From NCBI RefSeq assembly GCF_030053155.1, contig NZ_CP125640.1, positions 558,001-622,000 of the forward strand: 64,000 nucleotides of DNA, in the 5' to 3' direction. The notes below the pieces were generated by a model. The model saw only the letters and a program-made list of their open reading frames with translations, made no database searches and was not told the origin of the DNA. This DNA comes from Rhizobium sp. BT03 (GTDB taxonomy: Bacteria; Pseudomonadota; Alphaproteobacteria; Rhizobiales; Rhizobiaceae). Position 1 is the first letter of the stretch, and each line of letters starts with the position of its first letter. A program made the position numbers and the translations under genes. Below are positions 43,274 to 53,758 of the stretch, one piece after another.

Positions 43274-45533
43274 AAACGCTTTCCTTGTCATTGGCTGCGG
43301 GAGAGGCGGGCGTCGAATCCCGGCGTGGCAGATGCACGCGGATCATGGCCCCTCTTCCCCGGTCAAAATCGGCGGGCGCATCATGCAGCTCGAGCTGCCC
43401 GCCATGTTCTTCGATGATCTTCTTGACGATGGCGAGACCGAGGCCGGTGCCCTTCTCACGCATCGTCATATAGGGTTCCAGAATGCTGTGCCGGTTCTCC
43501 ACCGGCAGGCCGCGGCCATTGTCGATGACATCGACGGTGAAGCGGTCGCGGCCGGCATCGAGGGCGGCCCGCACCAGAATTTTGCGCTCGTCCCGTTCGT
43601 CGCTCGGCACGGCCTCGATCGCCTCAACGGCATTCTTGATCAGATTTCCGAAAGCCTGGCCGAGCATGCGGCTGTCGAACAGGCCCTCCAGCGGCTGGTC
43701 CCCGAAATCCTGCCCGAAGGTGACGTGGTTGTTGCCCATCTCGCGCAGGAAGATCGCGTCGCGCAGGATATCGCGCAGGTCGCTCGGCTCCTTGGTCGGC
43801 TTCGGCATGCGGGCGAAGGCGGAGAATTCGTCGACCATGCGGCCGATATCGCCGACCTGGCGGATGATCGTATCGGTGCACTGATCGAAGACGGTTCGGT
43901 CGTCCGGGTCGATCTGCTTGCCGTAACGGCGCTGGATGCGCTCGGCGGACAGCTGGATCGGCGTCAGCGGGTTCTTGATCTCATGAGCGATGCGTCTTGC
44001 CACGTCGCCCCAGGCGGTCGAGCGCTGGGCGATGACGAGATCAGTGATGTCGTCGAGCGTGATCACGTAGGATTCGCTCATATCGCGCACTTCCTCGCGG
44101 GTGACCTGCACGCTCAGTGTGCGCACCGTGCCGCCGCGCACGAGCGCGATCTGCTTGCGGAAATCGCCGCGATGACGCGACGCCGCCTCGGTCAGCACCT
44201 GATCGACCTCGGGCGCGATGTCGGCCAGCTGCTTGCCGAGCATCTCATCGGCCGACAGCGACATCAACGTTTCGGCCGAACTGTTGACGATGGCGATGCG
44301 GCGGTCATGCTCGACGCCGATGACGGCGGCGGTAACACCAGACAGCACCGCCTCGATGAAGCGGCGGCGGTCGTCGACCTCGTCCTTGGCCTCGAGGATC
44401 TCGTCGCGCTGGGTGCGGATTTCCGAGATCATCTTGTTGAAGGTGCGCGACAGATTGGCAACGTCGCCATCGACGGCGTGCACCGGCACGACGATATCCA
44501 TATTGCCCGATGCGACGCTGTCGGCCGCGGTGATCAAGAGCCGGATCGGCCGGACGATGCGGTCGGCAACCGCGATCGCCGTCCAGATCGCCGCGAGCAG
44601 CACGATCAGCGCGAAGCCGATATAGAGCACGGCGAAGGCGATCTGCAGCGAGAAGCGGTTGGCTTCCATCGACCGGTATTCGGTAGCGTTCTCCTCCATC
44701 ATGCGCATGGCGCCCATGACCTTGGGATCGACGGCGCGCACCGTATAGAGGAAGGTGCCCTGGATGGCATCGAGCTTGATGATGGCGCCGACGAGGTTGG
44801 TAACGCCGGGCGGAATCAGCGTCGGCTGGCCGGCAGCGGCCTTCTCCAGCGCGTCCTGCGGAATCGCCGGCAACGGCTTTTCGGTGGCGATGTCGGCCTG
44901 GACGATCACCGAGCCGTCGCGCTCGACGAGGAAGGAGCCGAGCAGGCCGCGGCCCCTCGCCTGGCGGGTCATCAGGTCGGCAAAGCCCGTCCGGTCGAGG
45001 CTGTAGAGTGCGCGGTTGCGCTCCAGGTCGTTGGCCATGGAAACCGTCTGCCCCTGCAGGTAGCTGGCGTTTTCCATCATATAGGCCTGGCCGATATTGC
45101 GCGACGAACTGACGATCGACTGGGTGCGCAGTGCAAACCAGCGGTCGAGACCGGCATTCAGCGTGATGCTGGCAAAGATGGCGACGAGAATCGCCGGCGT
45201 GATCGCGACGATCGAGAAGAGCACGACGATGCGGATATGCAGGCGTGCCGCCGCCCTGCCCCGGGTGCGCGCCTTGAGCAGCCTTGCCACCTCACGGGCA
45301 ATCAGCGCCAGCAGCGTCAGGACGAAGAAGGAGTTGACGATCACCGAGGTGATGACGACATGCGAACTCGGCGCGATCGGGGTGAGACCGAGCAGTACGA
45401 AAAGTGTGGCCGTGGCGCAGAGGAGCGCGCCGCCGGCGAGCACCAGGCCGGGCACGGCGAAAAGGGCGCGGCGATCGGTCACCGTGGTCACCGCCTCGCC
45501 CGCCGCCGCCGGCGATACCCCATCCTGCGTCAT
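43263..45533 (-). CDS. ntrY: Nitrogen sensor histidine kinase NtrY
   Basis: Membrane sensor of 756 aa. The N-terminus has about four transmembrane helices and a periplasmic-like segment; a HAMP region (RIVRPIRLLITAADSVASGN) and a PAS domain follow. The kinase core shows [20 protein letters not shown] (His), NLIKNAVEAIEA (N box), DNGRGLP and GTGLGLAIVKKIIEE. With NtrX it responds to nitrogen and redox state. In most rhizobia it directly follows ntrC; here about 12 kb lies between them. Confidence 0.95.
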   Translation of the reverse strand: MTQDGVSPAAAGEAVTTVTDRRALFAVPGLVLAGGALLCATATLFVLLGLTPIAPSSHVVITSVIVNSFFVLTLLALIAREVARLLKARTRGRAAARLHIRIVVLFSIVAITPAILVAIFASITLNAGLDRWFALRTQSIVSSSRNIGQAYMMENASYLQGQTVSMANDLERNRALYSLDRTGFADLMTRQARGRGLLGSFLVERDGSVIVQADIATEKPLPAIPQDALEKAAAGQPTLIPPGVTNLVGAIIKLDAIQGTFLYTVRAVDPKVMGAMRMMEENATEYRSMEANRFSLQIAFAVLYIGFALIVLLAAIWTAIAVADRIVRPIRLLITAADSVASGNMDIVVPVHAVDGDVANLSRTFNKMISEIRTQRDEILEAKDEVDDRRRFIEAVLSGVTAAVIGVEHDRRIAIVNSSAETLMSLSADEMLGKQLADIAPEVDQVLTEAASRHRGDFRKQIALVRGGTVRTLSVQVTREEVRDMSESYVITLDDITDLVIAQRSTAWGDVARRIAHEIKNPLTPIQLSAERIQRRYGKQIDPDDRTVFDQCTDTIIRQVGDIGRMVDEFSAFARMPKPTKEPSDLRDILRDAIFLREMGNNHVTFGQDFGDQPLEGLFDSRMLGQAFGNLIKNAVEAIEAVPSDERDERKILVRAALDAGRDRFTVDVIDNGRGLPVENRHSILEPYMTMREKGTGLGLAIVKKIIEEHGGQLELHDAPADFDRGRGAMIRVHLPRRDSTPASPAANDKESVYGL

Positions 45534-45742
45534 TCGGCCTCTCTTCGGACGGCATCCGCCGCCCTCGCCATCCGATCGAAACCAAAGAACGCCGGCTCAA
45601 GAAAGCCAGCGCTGCAACGACTCGATCGGGAGCGAATGTCCAAAACCCTGCGTGACCTTTAAGCAACGCAATGTGGCGAAAATGCAACGCACGCCCCCAC
45701 ATTGTCAAGCCGCGCAGGATCGCGTTCCGTCACTAAGGAGAG

Positions 45743-45762
45743 TTGCCCACGAATATGGGCAA
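45743..45762. terminator. Hairpin between purU and ntrY
   Basis: TTGCCCA-CGAATA-TGGGCAA, perfect 7-bp stem, lies 37 bp after the purU stop in its direction of transcription and about 210 bp before ntrY. No T-run follows, so the call is tentative. Confidence 0.4.
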
Positions 45763-45798
45763 TCCCGCATCGTGACATGAGCGTGGGCTAAGCAGCGG

Positions 45799-46695
45799 TC
45801 AACCCATGCGCTCCGACGCGTAGGAGCCGGGTGAAGCCGGGAATACGACGGTCTTGTTGCCGTTGATGAACACCCGGCCGTGGATATGGGCGTGGATGGC
45901 TCGGGCGAGCACCTGGCTTTCGACGTCACGGCCGAGGCTGACATAGTCCTCGCCGCTCTGTGCATGCGTCACGCGGACGATGTCCTGCTCGATGATCGGG
46001 CCTTCGTCGAGGTCTGCGGTGACGTAGTGCGATGTCGCGCCGATGAGCTTCACGCCCCGTTCGAATGCCTGCTTATAGGGATTGGCGCCCTTGAAACTCG
46101 GCAGGAAGGAGTGGTGGATGTTGATGATCCGCCCGGACATCTTGCGGCACATGTCATCGGACAGGACCTGCATGTAGCGGGCCAGCACGATCAGTTCGGC
46201 GCGTGAGTCCTCGACGATCTGCATCTGCTTCGCCTCGGCCTCAGGCTTGTTTTCCCTCGTCACCTTGATGCAGTGGAATGGGATGTCGTGGTTCACGACG
46301 ACCCGCTGGTAATCCGTGTGGTTGGAGATCACGCCGACGATGTCGATCGGCAGCGCCCCGATGCGCCAGCGGTAGAGGAGATCGTTGAGGCAGTGGCCGA
46401 AGCGGCTCACCATAAGGATCACCTTCTTCTTTTCGCTCTCATCGAAAAATTCGGCACTCGCCTCGAACTTCCCGGCGATCGGTTCGAAACCTTGACGAAG
46501 CTGGTCAAGCGTATGTCCGTCATGCGGCTGGAAGCTGATCCGCATGAAATAGCGTCCGGTGTCGGCGTCGTCGAATTGCGCGCTGTCGGAGATGTTGCAG
46601 CCGTTCTGGGAGAGATAGCCGGCGATGGCGGCCGTCACGCCGCGGATCGACGGGCATGCGGCACGCAGAGCGTAGCGGGGAGCCGTGGTGGTCAT
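45799..46695 (-). CDS. purU: Formyltetrahydrofolate deformylase PurU
   Basis: Protein of 298 aa: N-terminal ACT domain (SIRGVTAAIAGYLSQNGCNI) and a formyl-transferase fold with the catalytic Asn-His-Asp set in INIHHSFLPSFKGANPY and TADLDEGPIIEQD. It hydrolyses 10-formyl-THF to formate and THF. Placed last after glyA and folD, it completes a path from hydroxymethyl groups to formate that frees THF. Such a set is typical of catabolic C1-producing loci rather than purine synthesis. Confidence 0.93.
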   Translation of the reverse strand: MTTTAPRYALRAACPSIRGVTAAIAGYLSQNGCNISDSAQFDDADTGRYFMRISFQPHDGHTLDQLRQGFEPIAGKFEASAEFFDESEKKKVILMVSRFGHCLNDLLYRWRIGALPIDIVGVISNHTDYQRVVVNHDIPFHCIKVTRENKPEAEAKQMQIVEDSRAELIVLARYMQVLSDDMCRKMSGRIINIHHSFLPSFKGANPYKQAFERGVKLIGATSHYVTADLDEGPIIEQDIVRVTHAQSGEDYVSLGRDVESQVLARAIHAHIHGRVFINGNKTVVFPASPGSYASERMG

Positions 46696-46717
46696 GTCTA
46701 TCTCCTTGTTCGTCGTC

Positions 46718-47614
46718 TCAGGCCGCGGTGATCATCGCGTGATGGCGGCGGAATGCCGTCAGCGTGTTGGACAGCAGGCATGCGATCGTCATCGGGCCGA
46801 CGCCGCCCGGCACCGGCGTGATGGCCCGCGCGTGGCCGGCTTCGCCATATGCCACGTCGCCGACGATCCGCGATTTCTCGCCGTCCTGGATCCGGTTGAT
46901 GCCGACGTCGATCACGACGGCGCCGGGTTTGATCCAGTCACCCCGAACGAGGCCCGCGCGACCGGCCGCGACGACAAGAATGTCGGCCGCCCGGCAAAGT
47001 TCTGCCGCGTTCCTTGTCTGCGAGTGAACGACCGTGACGGTGCAGTGGGCATTCATCAGCATCTGCGCCATCGGCTTTCCAACGATGTTGGACTTGCCGA
47101 CGATGACGGCATGAAGGCCGGAGAGGCTCTCGCCGAGCGTATCCTTGATGAGCATCATGCAGCCGAGCGGGGTGCAGGGAACCAAAGCTGGGTTGCCGGT
47201 GGCAAGGCGGCCCGCATTCGACACATGGAAGCCGTCGACATCCTTGTCGGGATTGATGGCCTGGATCACGGCGTTCGGATCCAAATGCGCCGGCAGCGGC
47301 AACTGCACAAGAATTCCATGCACTTCTGTATCGTTGTTAAGGTGATGCACGAGGTCAAGAAGCTCGCCCTGGGTGGTTTCCGGAGCAAGCCGATATTCGA
47401 AGGACTTCATTCCGGCGGCAACCGTCTGACGGTGCTTTGAAGCCACATAAATTGCGCTTGCCGGGTCGTGCCCCACCAGAACGACGGCCAGACCGGGAAC
47501 GGCTCCAGTCGTTGCCTCCAGCGTTTCGACATCGGCCTTGATGCGCTGCAGGAGCCCTGCTGCGTACTCTTTGCCATCGATGTTTGCGGCGCGTGTGAAT
47601 CTGTCCATTCCCAT
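46718..47614 (-). CDS. folD: Methylene-THF dehydrogenase/cyclohydrolase FolD
   Basis: Protein of 298 aa. The active-site Lys/Tyr region [51 protein letters not shown] and [15 protein letters not shown] are all conserved; the NADP-binding part reads [18 protein letters not shown]. It converts 5,10-methylene-THF to 10-formyl-THF. ATG 47614 has GGAG 6 bp upstream and is preferred to two upstream ATGs. It lies between glyA and purU in a leftward operon. Confidence 0.93.
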   Translation of the reverse strand: MGMDRFTRAANIDGKEYAAGLLQRIKADVETLEATTGAVPGLAVVLVGHDPASAIYVASKHRQTVAAGMKSFEYRLAPETTQGELLDLVHHLNNDTEVHGILVQLPLPAHLDPNAVIQAINPDKDVDGFHVSNAGRLATGNPALVPCTPLGCMMLIKDTLGESLSGLHAVIVGKSNIVGKPMAQMLMNAHCTVTVVHSQTRNAAELCRAADILVVAAGRAGLVRGDWIKPGAVVIDVGINRIQDGEKSRIVGDVAYGEAGHARAITPVPGGVGPMTIACLLSNTLTAFRRHHAMITAA

Positions 47615-47703
47615 GGGGTGCTCCATTGCATCCAAGCTCGAACCAGCAAAATGCCGCGCCCGGAGATGTGGGCGGGGCATTTCCGCATCCTGGGTACGTT
47701 GCC

Positions 47704-48981
47704 TTAGTGGCCGTAGACCGGGAACTTCTCGGTCAGTTCCGCGATCTTCGCCCTGGCAGTTCCGACGATCTCGTCGGTCCTGCCCTCTGTCTCGGCGTCA
47801 ATGAGATCCGCGATGACATGGCCGAGAACCCGGAATTCCTCCTCCTTCAAGCCACGTGTCGTCGCAGCGGAGGAGCCAAGGCGCATGCCGACCCACTCCG
47901 GAGGACGGGGGCTGTCGCCGGGGATCGGGTTCTTGTTGGATGTGATGTTCGCCTTGGCGAGCAGCGTCTCAGCCTGCTTTCCAAGCAGTCCCTTGCTCGA
48001 CAGATCGAGCAGGATGATGTGGGTGTCGGTGCCGCCGGAAACGATGCGAACGCCACGATCCGCAAGCGTTTCGGCGAGGACTTTTGCGTTTTCAACGACC
48101 TGGCGGGCGTAGAGCTTGAAATCGTCGCGGAGGGCTTCCCCCAGGCAGATCGCCTTGGCGGCCAGAACGTTGCTATGCAGCGACCCCTGGACGCCGGGAA
48201 ACACCGCGGCTTGCAGCTTCTTGTACCATTCCTCGTTGTTGGTGAGGATCAGGCCGCCACGCGGACCGCGCAGCGTCTTCGTGGTGGTGCACGTCACGAT
48301 GTCGGCATGCGGGAATGGCGAAGGATGAACGCCGCCGGCAACGAGGCCGGCGATGTGGGCCATGTCAACCAGGAAGTGGGCGCCGACCTTCTTTGCGATT
48401 TTTGACATGCGCTCGAAGTCGAGTTCGCGCGGATATGCGGAGCCGCCGGTGATCAGCAGCTTCGGGCGGATCTCTTCGGCGATGCGCTCCATCTCATCAA
48501 GGTCGATGACCTCGTTCTGCGGATTGACGTTGTAATTGCTGGCGTCAAACCAGCGGCCCGACAAGTTCGCCTTCATGCCGTGCGACAGATGGCCGCCTGC
48601 CGCGAGGTCCAGCGAAAGCACCTTTTCGCCCGGCTTCAGCAGCAGGAAGAAGACGGCAAGGTTGGCCTGCGTCCCCGAGTGAGGCTGGACGTTGGCATAG
48701 CCGCAGTTGAACAGCTGCTTCGCGCGGTCGATTGCGGCCTGCTCCGCAATGTCCACAAACTGTCCGCCACCGTGGAAACGGTTGCCTGGGTAGCCTTCGA
48801 GCGTCTTGTTGGTGATCTCATGGCCCAAGGCGTCCAGAACCGCGCGGCTGACGATATTCTCCGAGGCGATGAGCTCGATCTGATTCTGCTGTCGGGCCCG
48901 CTCGGAGGCGAGAGCATCGGCGACGAGTGGATCAGCCTCCTGGACGGTGGTGTTGAAATGCACCCTTGCAGCGTTGGTCAT
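47704..48981 (-). CDS. Serine hydroxymethyltransferase-family protein, active-site variant
   Basis: PLP enzyme of 425 aa, GlyA family. The frame is conserved ([45 protein letters not shown]), but three active-site segments differ from housekeeping GlyA. The usual GYPGKRYYGG reads [10 protein letters not shown]. The His before the PLP lysine (TTTTHK) is Thr (CTTTK, Lys about 235). GTPA in the C-terminal Arg motif is GSSA. It may therefore use another substrate, such as alpha-methylserine or a D-isomer (inference). GGAGAA precedes ATG 48981. First gene of a glyA-folD-purU operon, divergent from LysR. Confidence 0.9.
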   Translation of the reverse strand: MTNAARVHFNTTVQEADPLVADALASERARQQNQIELIASENIVSRAVLDALGHEITNKTLEGYPGNRFHGGGQFVDIAEQAAIDRAKQLFNCGYANVQPHSGTQANLAVFFLLLKPGEKVLSLDLAAGGHLSHGMKANLSGRWFDASNYNVNPQNEVIDLDEMERIAEEIRPKLLITGGSAYPRELDFERMSKIAKKVGAHFLVDMAHIAGLVAGGVHPSPFPHADIVTCTTTKTLRGPRGGLILTNNEEWYKKLQAAVFPGVQGSLHSNVLAAKAICLGEALRDDFKLYARQVVENAKVLAETLADRGVRIVSGGTDTHIILLDLSSKGLLGKQAETLLAKANITSNKNPIPGDSPRPPEWVGMRLGSSAATTRGLKEEEFRVLGHVIADLIDAETEGRTDEIVGTARAKIAELTEKFPVYGH

Positions 48982-49046
48982 CAAAGTTCTCCAATTCCTC
49001 GAAATTTGATGAGAACCTAGATCGACCGACACACCAGAAAAAGTTA

Positions 49047-49061
49047 ATAATATTTGCTTAT
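49047..49061. promoter_or_regulatory. Candidate LysR-type binding site between glyA-like and LysR genes
   Basis: ATAA-TATTTGC-TTAT is a perfect 4+4 dyad with a T-N11-A core, as preferred by LysR proteins. It is 40 bp from the LysR start and 66 bp from the glyA-like start. The surrounding sequence is AT-rich, so chance cannot be excluded. Confidence 0.4.
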
Positions 49062-49100
49062 ACGTTCAGCCGTGCTAACGATTCCGCTAAGGAGATCGTT

Positions 49101-49997
49101 ATGGACATCGGACGTCTGCGAGCACTGCGCGAACTATCCATCCGCAAGACCATGGCCGCGGTGGCGGAAGCCTTGCACGTTTCGCCGTCGGCAGTGTCGC
49201 AGCAAATTGCGCTACTCGAAGAGGAGGTTGGCTTACGGCTCGTCGAGCGACGCGGGCGGGGCGTTGTCATGACACCTGCCGGCCAGCAGCTGGTGCTGCG
49301 CGCGGAGAAGATTCTCATCGAAATCGAATCGGCGAAAGCAGACATCGCCGAATTGAAAAGCGTCGTTTCCGGCGAGCTTCGGGTGGCTGCGTTCCCTTCC
49401 GTAGCCGCCGCGGTCATTCCGAAGGTCGTCTATGATCTCGCCGAACGGCACCCTCACCTCATCGTCCAGTTCGAAGAAATGGAGCCCGGCGAAAGCGTCG
49501 CCGCGCTGCGGAGTTGGCAGACTGATGTCGCGATTATCGATGACCTGAACATGCCGACCGGCGCGCTCGATCCCAACATCGAGACGATTTTCCTGATGGA
49601 GGACGTGTTCAACGTCATGGTCTCGAGGGATCACAGGCTGTCGGAGCGGCCAACTGTCGGCCTGCATGAGCTTCGGGAGGACCGGTGGGCGATCGACACC
49701 GCGTCCGACACCTATACGAGGATGCTGGTGGAAGCCTGTCAGGAAGAGGGCTTCAAGCCCAACATCGTGGCGAGGTGCAAAGGTTTCGAAGTGACCATCG
49801 CGCTGATCCGGCAGAATTACGGTATCTCGATCCTGCCTGGCCTGCGCGCGAGCTACGATCTCGAAGACGTCTGGGTCTGCAGGCTCGTTCCGGAAATCCG
49901 CCGGAGGATATTTATCGCCTTCCGCAAAGAGGAAAAGCGCAGTCCGGCCCTTCAGGTGTTCCTTGACCGAATGGCCGAGAAGCCGCCCCTGTCTTGA
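49101..49997 (+). CDS. LysR-family transcriptional regulator
   Basis: Regulator of 298 aa. The HTH reads KTMAAVAEALHVSPSAVSQQ near residues 16-35 then LLEEEVGLRLVERRGRG. The effector domain begins ELRVAAFPSVAAAVIPKVVY. AAGGAG at 49089-49094 sets ATG 49101. It is divergent from the glyA-folD-purU operon and upstream of the amino-acid transporter and dsdA, so both sides are probable targets; an amino acid such as D-serine or serine may be the effector. Confidence 0.92.
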   Translation: MDIGRLRALRELSIRKTMAAVAEALHVSPSAVSQQIALLEEEVGLRLVERRGRGVVMTPAGQQLVLRAEKILIEIESAKADIAELKSVVSGELRVAAFPSVAAAVIPKVVYDLAERHPHLIVQFEEMEPGESVAALRSWQTDVAIIDDLNMPTGALDPNIETIFLMEDVFNVMVSRDHRLSERPTVGLHELREDRWAIDTASDTYTRMLVEACQEEGFKPNIVARCKGFEVTIALIRQNYGISILPGLRASYDLEDVWVCRLVPEIRRRIFIAFRKEEKRSPALQVFLDRMAEKPPLS

Positions 49998-50302
49998 CGC
50001 CGGATGCCGGCGCAACAAGCCCCATGCCGAGCACCTCAATGCGGTGTTGAGGCAACAAAACAACAGATTTCCTAATGTATTACCTCAAGAGAATTAAGTA
50101 GATTTGAAGTGACCCCGCTCCTACTCTCCATCTGCCAATTGATGGGACTGGGAGCGAGGATCGCACGCAGACCTTGGCCAATAGTGGGAACGGCGCAGTC
50201 AGAAAGGCGATAACGCCTCCAGCGTCTTACCGGACTTTCGATCGAGCCATCGCTCATTGATTTGGCGTCACCGTCACTATGCGATCCGAAAGGGGAACTT
50301 CG
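49998..50302. other. Upstream region of the amino-acid ABC operon
   Basis: 305 bp with no supported gene. CCTCAA-TGCGGTG-TTGAGG (50034-50052) is a perfect 6-bp hairpin 37 bp after the LysR stop and may terminate it. The AT-rich stretch 50050-50105 (AACAAAACAACAGATTTCC, AGAGAATTAAGTAG) could hold the operon promoter. No sigma-54 or NtrC site seen. Confidence 0.4.
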
Positions 50303-51337
50303 ATGAAACTACTCAAAATCCTGACTGCCGGCGTTTTCGCAGGCGTTGCGTTCACGGCTGCCAATGCTTCCGCTTCCGTTCTCGACACGGTCAAGCAGCG
50401 CGGTGTGCTCAACTGCGGCACCGACAACACCGCTCCCGGATTCGGATATCTCAATACCACGACCGGACAGATGGAAGGGCTCGACGTCGACTTCTGCAAA
50501 GCGGTTGCCGCCGGCGTTCTCGGCGACGCCTCCAAGGTCAAGTTCATCACGGTGACCGACAAGAGCCGCTTTGACGCAGTCCTTACCGGCCAGGTCGATG
50601 TCGTCTTCGCCCACACCACGATCAAACCGGCGCGCGAATCGTCGATCGCGATCGATTTCCTGCCAATCAACTTCTACGACGGTACCGGCCTCATGGTGAA
50701 AACCGATGCCGGGATCAAGGAATTCGCAAACCTCGATGGCGCAACGATCTGCACCACCCAGGGATCGGCCACCGAGACCGTTCTGGCTGCCGCTTTCAAA
50801 GCGCGTGGCTGGAAGGATTCCAAGGTTCTGACCTATGAAAACCTCGAGAAGCTTTTCTCCGCTCTCAACTCGGGGCGCTGCAACGCGATGAGCACCGACA
50901 AATCAGCCCTTGCCGCCTGGGCGGGGAACGCGCCAAAGCCGGCCGACTATGTGATCCTCCCGGACACGCTGGACAAATCCCCGTTCGGTGGCTTCGTGGC
51001 TGCCAACGACTCCAAGTGGCGCAACGCGCTGCGCTGGATCGAATACGGCCTCTTCCAGGCAGAGGAGTCCGGGATCACCCAGGCTAATCTGGCCGAAAAG
51101 CTGAAGAGCGAGGACCCCTTCATTCAGAAGTTCCTCGGCAGCAATGGCGGCGGCTACGGCAAGGACTTCGGCCTCTCCGACGACTTCATTGCTCAGGCGA
51201 TCAAAGCCGTCGGCAACTACGGCGAGGCCTATGATCGCAACCTAGGCCCGAAGACCAAGATGTATCTCGACCGCAAGGGCACGCCGAACGCCTTGTGGAC
51301 GCAGGGCGGCGCCATCTACTCGCCGCTCTGGAACTGA
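50303..51337 (+). CDS. Amino-acid ABC transporter substrate-binding protein (AapJ type)
   Basis: Periplasmic protein of 344 aa with signal peptide MKLLKILTAGVFAGVAFTA ending NASA. The mature start VLDTVKQRGVLNCGTDNTAP and FSALNSGRCNAMSTDKSALA match the general L-amino acid binding protein AapJ/BztA. GGGGAACTTCG precedes the ATG. It heads a complete four-gene importer followed by dsdA, so its physiological ligand is probably serine-like or D-amino acids. It is likely a paralogue of the main aap locus. Confidence 0.93.
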   Translation: MKLLKILTAGVFAGVAFTAANASASVLDTVKQRGVLNCGTDNTAPGFGYLNTTTGQMEGLDVDFCKAVAAGVLGDASKVKFITVTDKSRFDAVLTGQVDVVFAHTTIKPARESSIAIDFLPINFYDGTGLMVKTDAGIKEFANLDGATICTTQGSATETVLAAAFKARGWKDSKVLTYENLEKLFSALNSGRCNAMSTDKSALAAWAGNAPKPADYVILPDTLDKSPFGGFVAANDSKWRNALRWIEYGLFQAEESGITQANLAEKLKSEDPFIQKFLGSNGGGYGKDFGLSDDFIAQAIKAVGNYGEAYDRNLGPKTKMYLDRKGTPNALWTQGGAIYSPLWN

Positions 51338-51394
51338 TGCCTTCCGGGGGTCGGAACCACAACGTTTCGCCCCCCAAGCTCTTGGAGCCTGAAC

Positions 51395-52609
51395 ATGACA
51401 ATCCACGAAACGAGTGCGATCCGCGGCATGGCAGAGAGCGATAGACTGAGGTCGCGGCGCCTGCGCAATCGCATCCGGCACGAAGCGATCCAGCTCGGAA
51501 TCGTCGCTCTGGTCGTCGTGCTGCTCGGCATGCTGGCATATGCGGTCAAGGCTGGCCTTGCCGAGAAGGGCATACGATTCAGCTTCTCGTTTCTTGCCAA
51601 CACCGCCGGCTTCGATATCAGCGAAGGATGGACGCTGACATCCGATGAAGGCGTCGTCCCCAACCTCGCCCAGTTCTCTTCGGAGATGTCGATCGCGTCG
51701 GCTTTCGTCACAGGCATTTTCAACACCGCGAAGATCGCACTGCTGGCAATCATCCTCAGCACGACCCTCGGAACGATGCTGGGCGTCGGCCGTCTCTCCA
51801 CCAACTGGGTGGTGAGGAACCTCTGTTTCTGGATCGTCGAGTTCGTCCGCAACACGCCGCTGCTCATACAGCTCGTCTTCTGGTATTTCGCGGTCGTCCT
51901 GCGCTTTCCTCCCATGGCGTCTGCAGCAAAGCTCTACGGCGGTCTTATCGTCAGTCAGCAAGGCATATATGTTCCCACCTTGTCCTGGAGCGGCGGCGTC
52001 TCCACTCTTTCGCTCATCCTCGTCACCGCCACATGCGTGTCGGTTCTCGGAGCAGTGTTCGACCCCATCCGTGGAATGCGGCGCATATGCATTTTCGCAG
52101 CTGCCGTCTGCTTCGGGCTCCTGATCGCGACCGGCGGAATGACCGTCGATTTTCCCGTCGCCAACAAGTTCAAGGCCAGCGGTGGAACCAGCATAAGCCC
52201 TGAGATGGCGGCTCTCCTGCTTGCCGTCGTCGTGAACAGCGCTTCCTTCATTGCCGAGATCGTCCGCGGCGCGATCGACGCTCTTCCGAAGGCCCAGTGG
52301 GAAGCCGCGGGGTCGCTCGGCCTCAGCCGACGCGACACCGTCAACGACATCGTCCTTCCTCAAGTATTCCGTGTCGTTCTCCCCTCTTTCGGCAACCAGT
52401 ATATCAGCCTGACCAAGAACACCGCGCTCGGGATCGCGGTCGGATATCCGGATCTGTTCAACATCTACGGCACGATCGCCAATCAGACCGGTCACAGCCT
52501 CGAAGGCATCATCATCGTCATGGCGTCCTACCTGATCCTCAGCTGGATCATCAGTTCGGCCGTGTACTGGGCGAACCGCCGTCTCAACCCAATGGGAGTG
52601 TCGCGATGA
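51395..52609 (+). CDS. Amino-acid ABC transporter permease (AapQ type)
   Basis: Inner-membrane permease of 404 aa, the long N-terminally extended form typical of AapQ/BztB. RNLCFWIVEFVRNTPLLIQL is the start of the permease domain, and the EAA loop is ALPKAQWEAAGSLGLSRRDT near residue 295, followed by VLPQVFRVVLPSFGNQYI. GGAG lies before the ATG. Its stop overlaps the AapM-type start (ATGA). Confidence 0.93.
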   Translation: MTIHETSAIRGMAESDRLRSRRLRNRIRHEAIQLGIVALVVVLLGMLAYAVKAGLAEKGIRFSFSFLANTAGFDISEGWTLTSDEGVVPNLAQFSSEMSIASAFVTGIFNTAKIALLAIILSTTLGTMLGVGRLSTNWVVRNLCFWIVEFVRNTPLLIQLVFWYFAVVLRFPPMASAAKLYGGLIVSQQGIYVPTLSWSGGVSTLSLILVTATCVSVLGAVFDPIRGMRRICIFAAAVCFGLLIATGGMTVDFPVANKFKASGGTSISPEMAALLLAVVVNSASFIAEIVRGAIDALPKAQWEAAGSLGLSRRDTVNDIVLPQVFRVVLPSFGNQYISLTKNTALGIAVGYPDLFNIYGTIANQTGHSLEGIIIVMASYLILSWIISSAVYWANRRLNPMGVSR

Positions 52610-53733
52610 TCACCGCCTCGATCAACTGGACCCGTCACAACCTCTTTGGAAAGCCTTTCGACGTCGTCCTGTCGCTACTGGTCATCCCTGGTGTTCTCTG
52701 GCTCGCCTATTCCATCTTTGACTGGGCGCTGACCACGGCACGGTGGGACATCATCGCAGCGAGCCTGCGGGTGTTGATGATTGGCATATTCCCCGCTGAT
52801 CAGGCGTGGCGGGCATGGACGGCGTCAGCGATCATCGGCGCGATACTCGGCGCCGGTCTCGGCTGCGTGTTTTCGTTCAAGCCCCATCACGGTCTCGTAC
52901 TCGTTGTCGTGCCGTTGCTGCTTTTGATCGTCGATCATGGCGATCCGGGCAATGCACTGCCGGCAGCAGGCGTCGTCGGCGCGACGATGCTGGGCTGGGT
53001 GCTGACGTCGTATATGCCATTGTCCAGGAAGGTGATGCCTGCCGCGGCGTTCACCGGCTTCATCGTCGTTGTGGCGGTCATGGCCTCTCCGGGCGTGGGG
53101 CTCTGGGGCGGACTTCTTCTCAGTGTGCTCCTGACGCTGGTGACGTCGGTCCTGTCTCTGCCGATCGGCATCCTGCTCGCGTTCGGACGGCAGAGCCGGC
53201 TCTCAAGTCTCAGGATCATCTGCACCTGGTACATCGAGGTGATGCGGTCGGTCCCGCTCATCCTCGTCGTTTACTGGATCTGGATCCTCATGCCGGTCCT
53301 TGCGCCGCAGTGGGGACTGGCTGACGTCGCGCGCGGCATGATCGGGTTCACGGTCTTCTATTCCGCCTACGTCGCCGAATACGTCCGCAGCGGCCTTCAG
53401 GCGGTTCCCCGCGCCCAGATCGAGGCCGCAAGGTCTCTCGGCATGAGCGAATTCGACATCAACCGCTCGATCGTTCTGCCGCAGGCGCTCCGGGTCGTGG
53501 TCGCTCCGCTGGTCGGCAACGTCCTCGATATCTTCAACTCGGCGCCGCTCGTCTTCATCATCGGACTGACGGATTTTCTCCGCGCGGGGCAGATGATCCT
53601 GGCGAATCCCCAATATGGCGACCGGACCTTCGAAGTCCTCTCGTTCCTGCTCGTCACCTATTTCCTGGTCGGCTCGATGATCACCTATGCCGCCAGAAAG
53701 CTCGAAGACCATATGGCAACGAGCGCCCGGTGA
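52606..53733 (+). CDS. Amino-acid ABC transporter permease (AapM type)
   Basis: Inner-membrane permease of 375 aa, partner of the AapQ-type subunit. [20 protein letters not shown] and [20 protein letters not shown] (EAA loop) with [20 protein letters not shown] are diagnostic. ATG 52606 overlaps the previous stop, so translation is coupled. Several N-terminal helices precede the permease core. Confidence 0.93.
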   Translation: MITASINWTRHNLFGKPFDVVLSLLVIPGVLWLAYSIFDWALTTARWDIIAASLRVLMIGIFPADQAWRAWTASAIIGAILGAGLGCVFSFKPHHGLVLVVVPLLLLIVDHGDPGNALPAAGVVGATMLGWVLTSYMPLSRKVMPAAAFTGFIVVVAVMASPGVGLWGGLLLSVLLTLVTSVLSLPIGILLAFGRQSRLSSLRIICTWYIEVMRSVPLILVVYWIWILMPVLAPQWGLADVARGMIGFTVFYSAYVAEYVRSGLQAVPRAQIEAARSLGMSEFDINRSIVLPQALRVVVAPLVGNVLDIFNSAPLVFIIGLTDFLRAGQMILANPQYGDRTFEVLSFLLVTYFLVGSMITYAARKLEDHMATSAR

Positions 53734-53758
53734 GCTGTTCCAACACGGAGACATCACG

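Noticed and set aside
42573..45662. Open frame of 1029 codons on the plus strand across ntrX and ntrY
   Set aside because: It is the GC-rich antisense shadow of two well-conserved genes; its product is full of low-complexity Arg, His and Asp stretches and has no ribosome site or family likeness.
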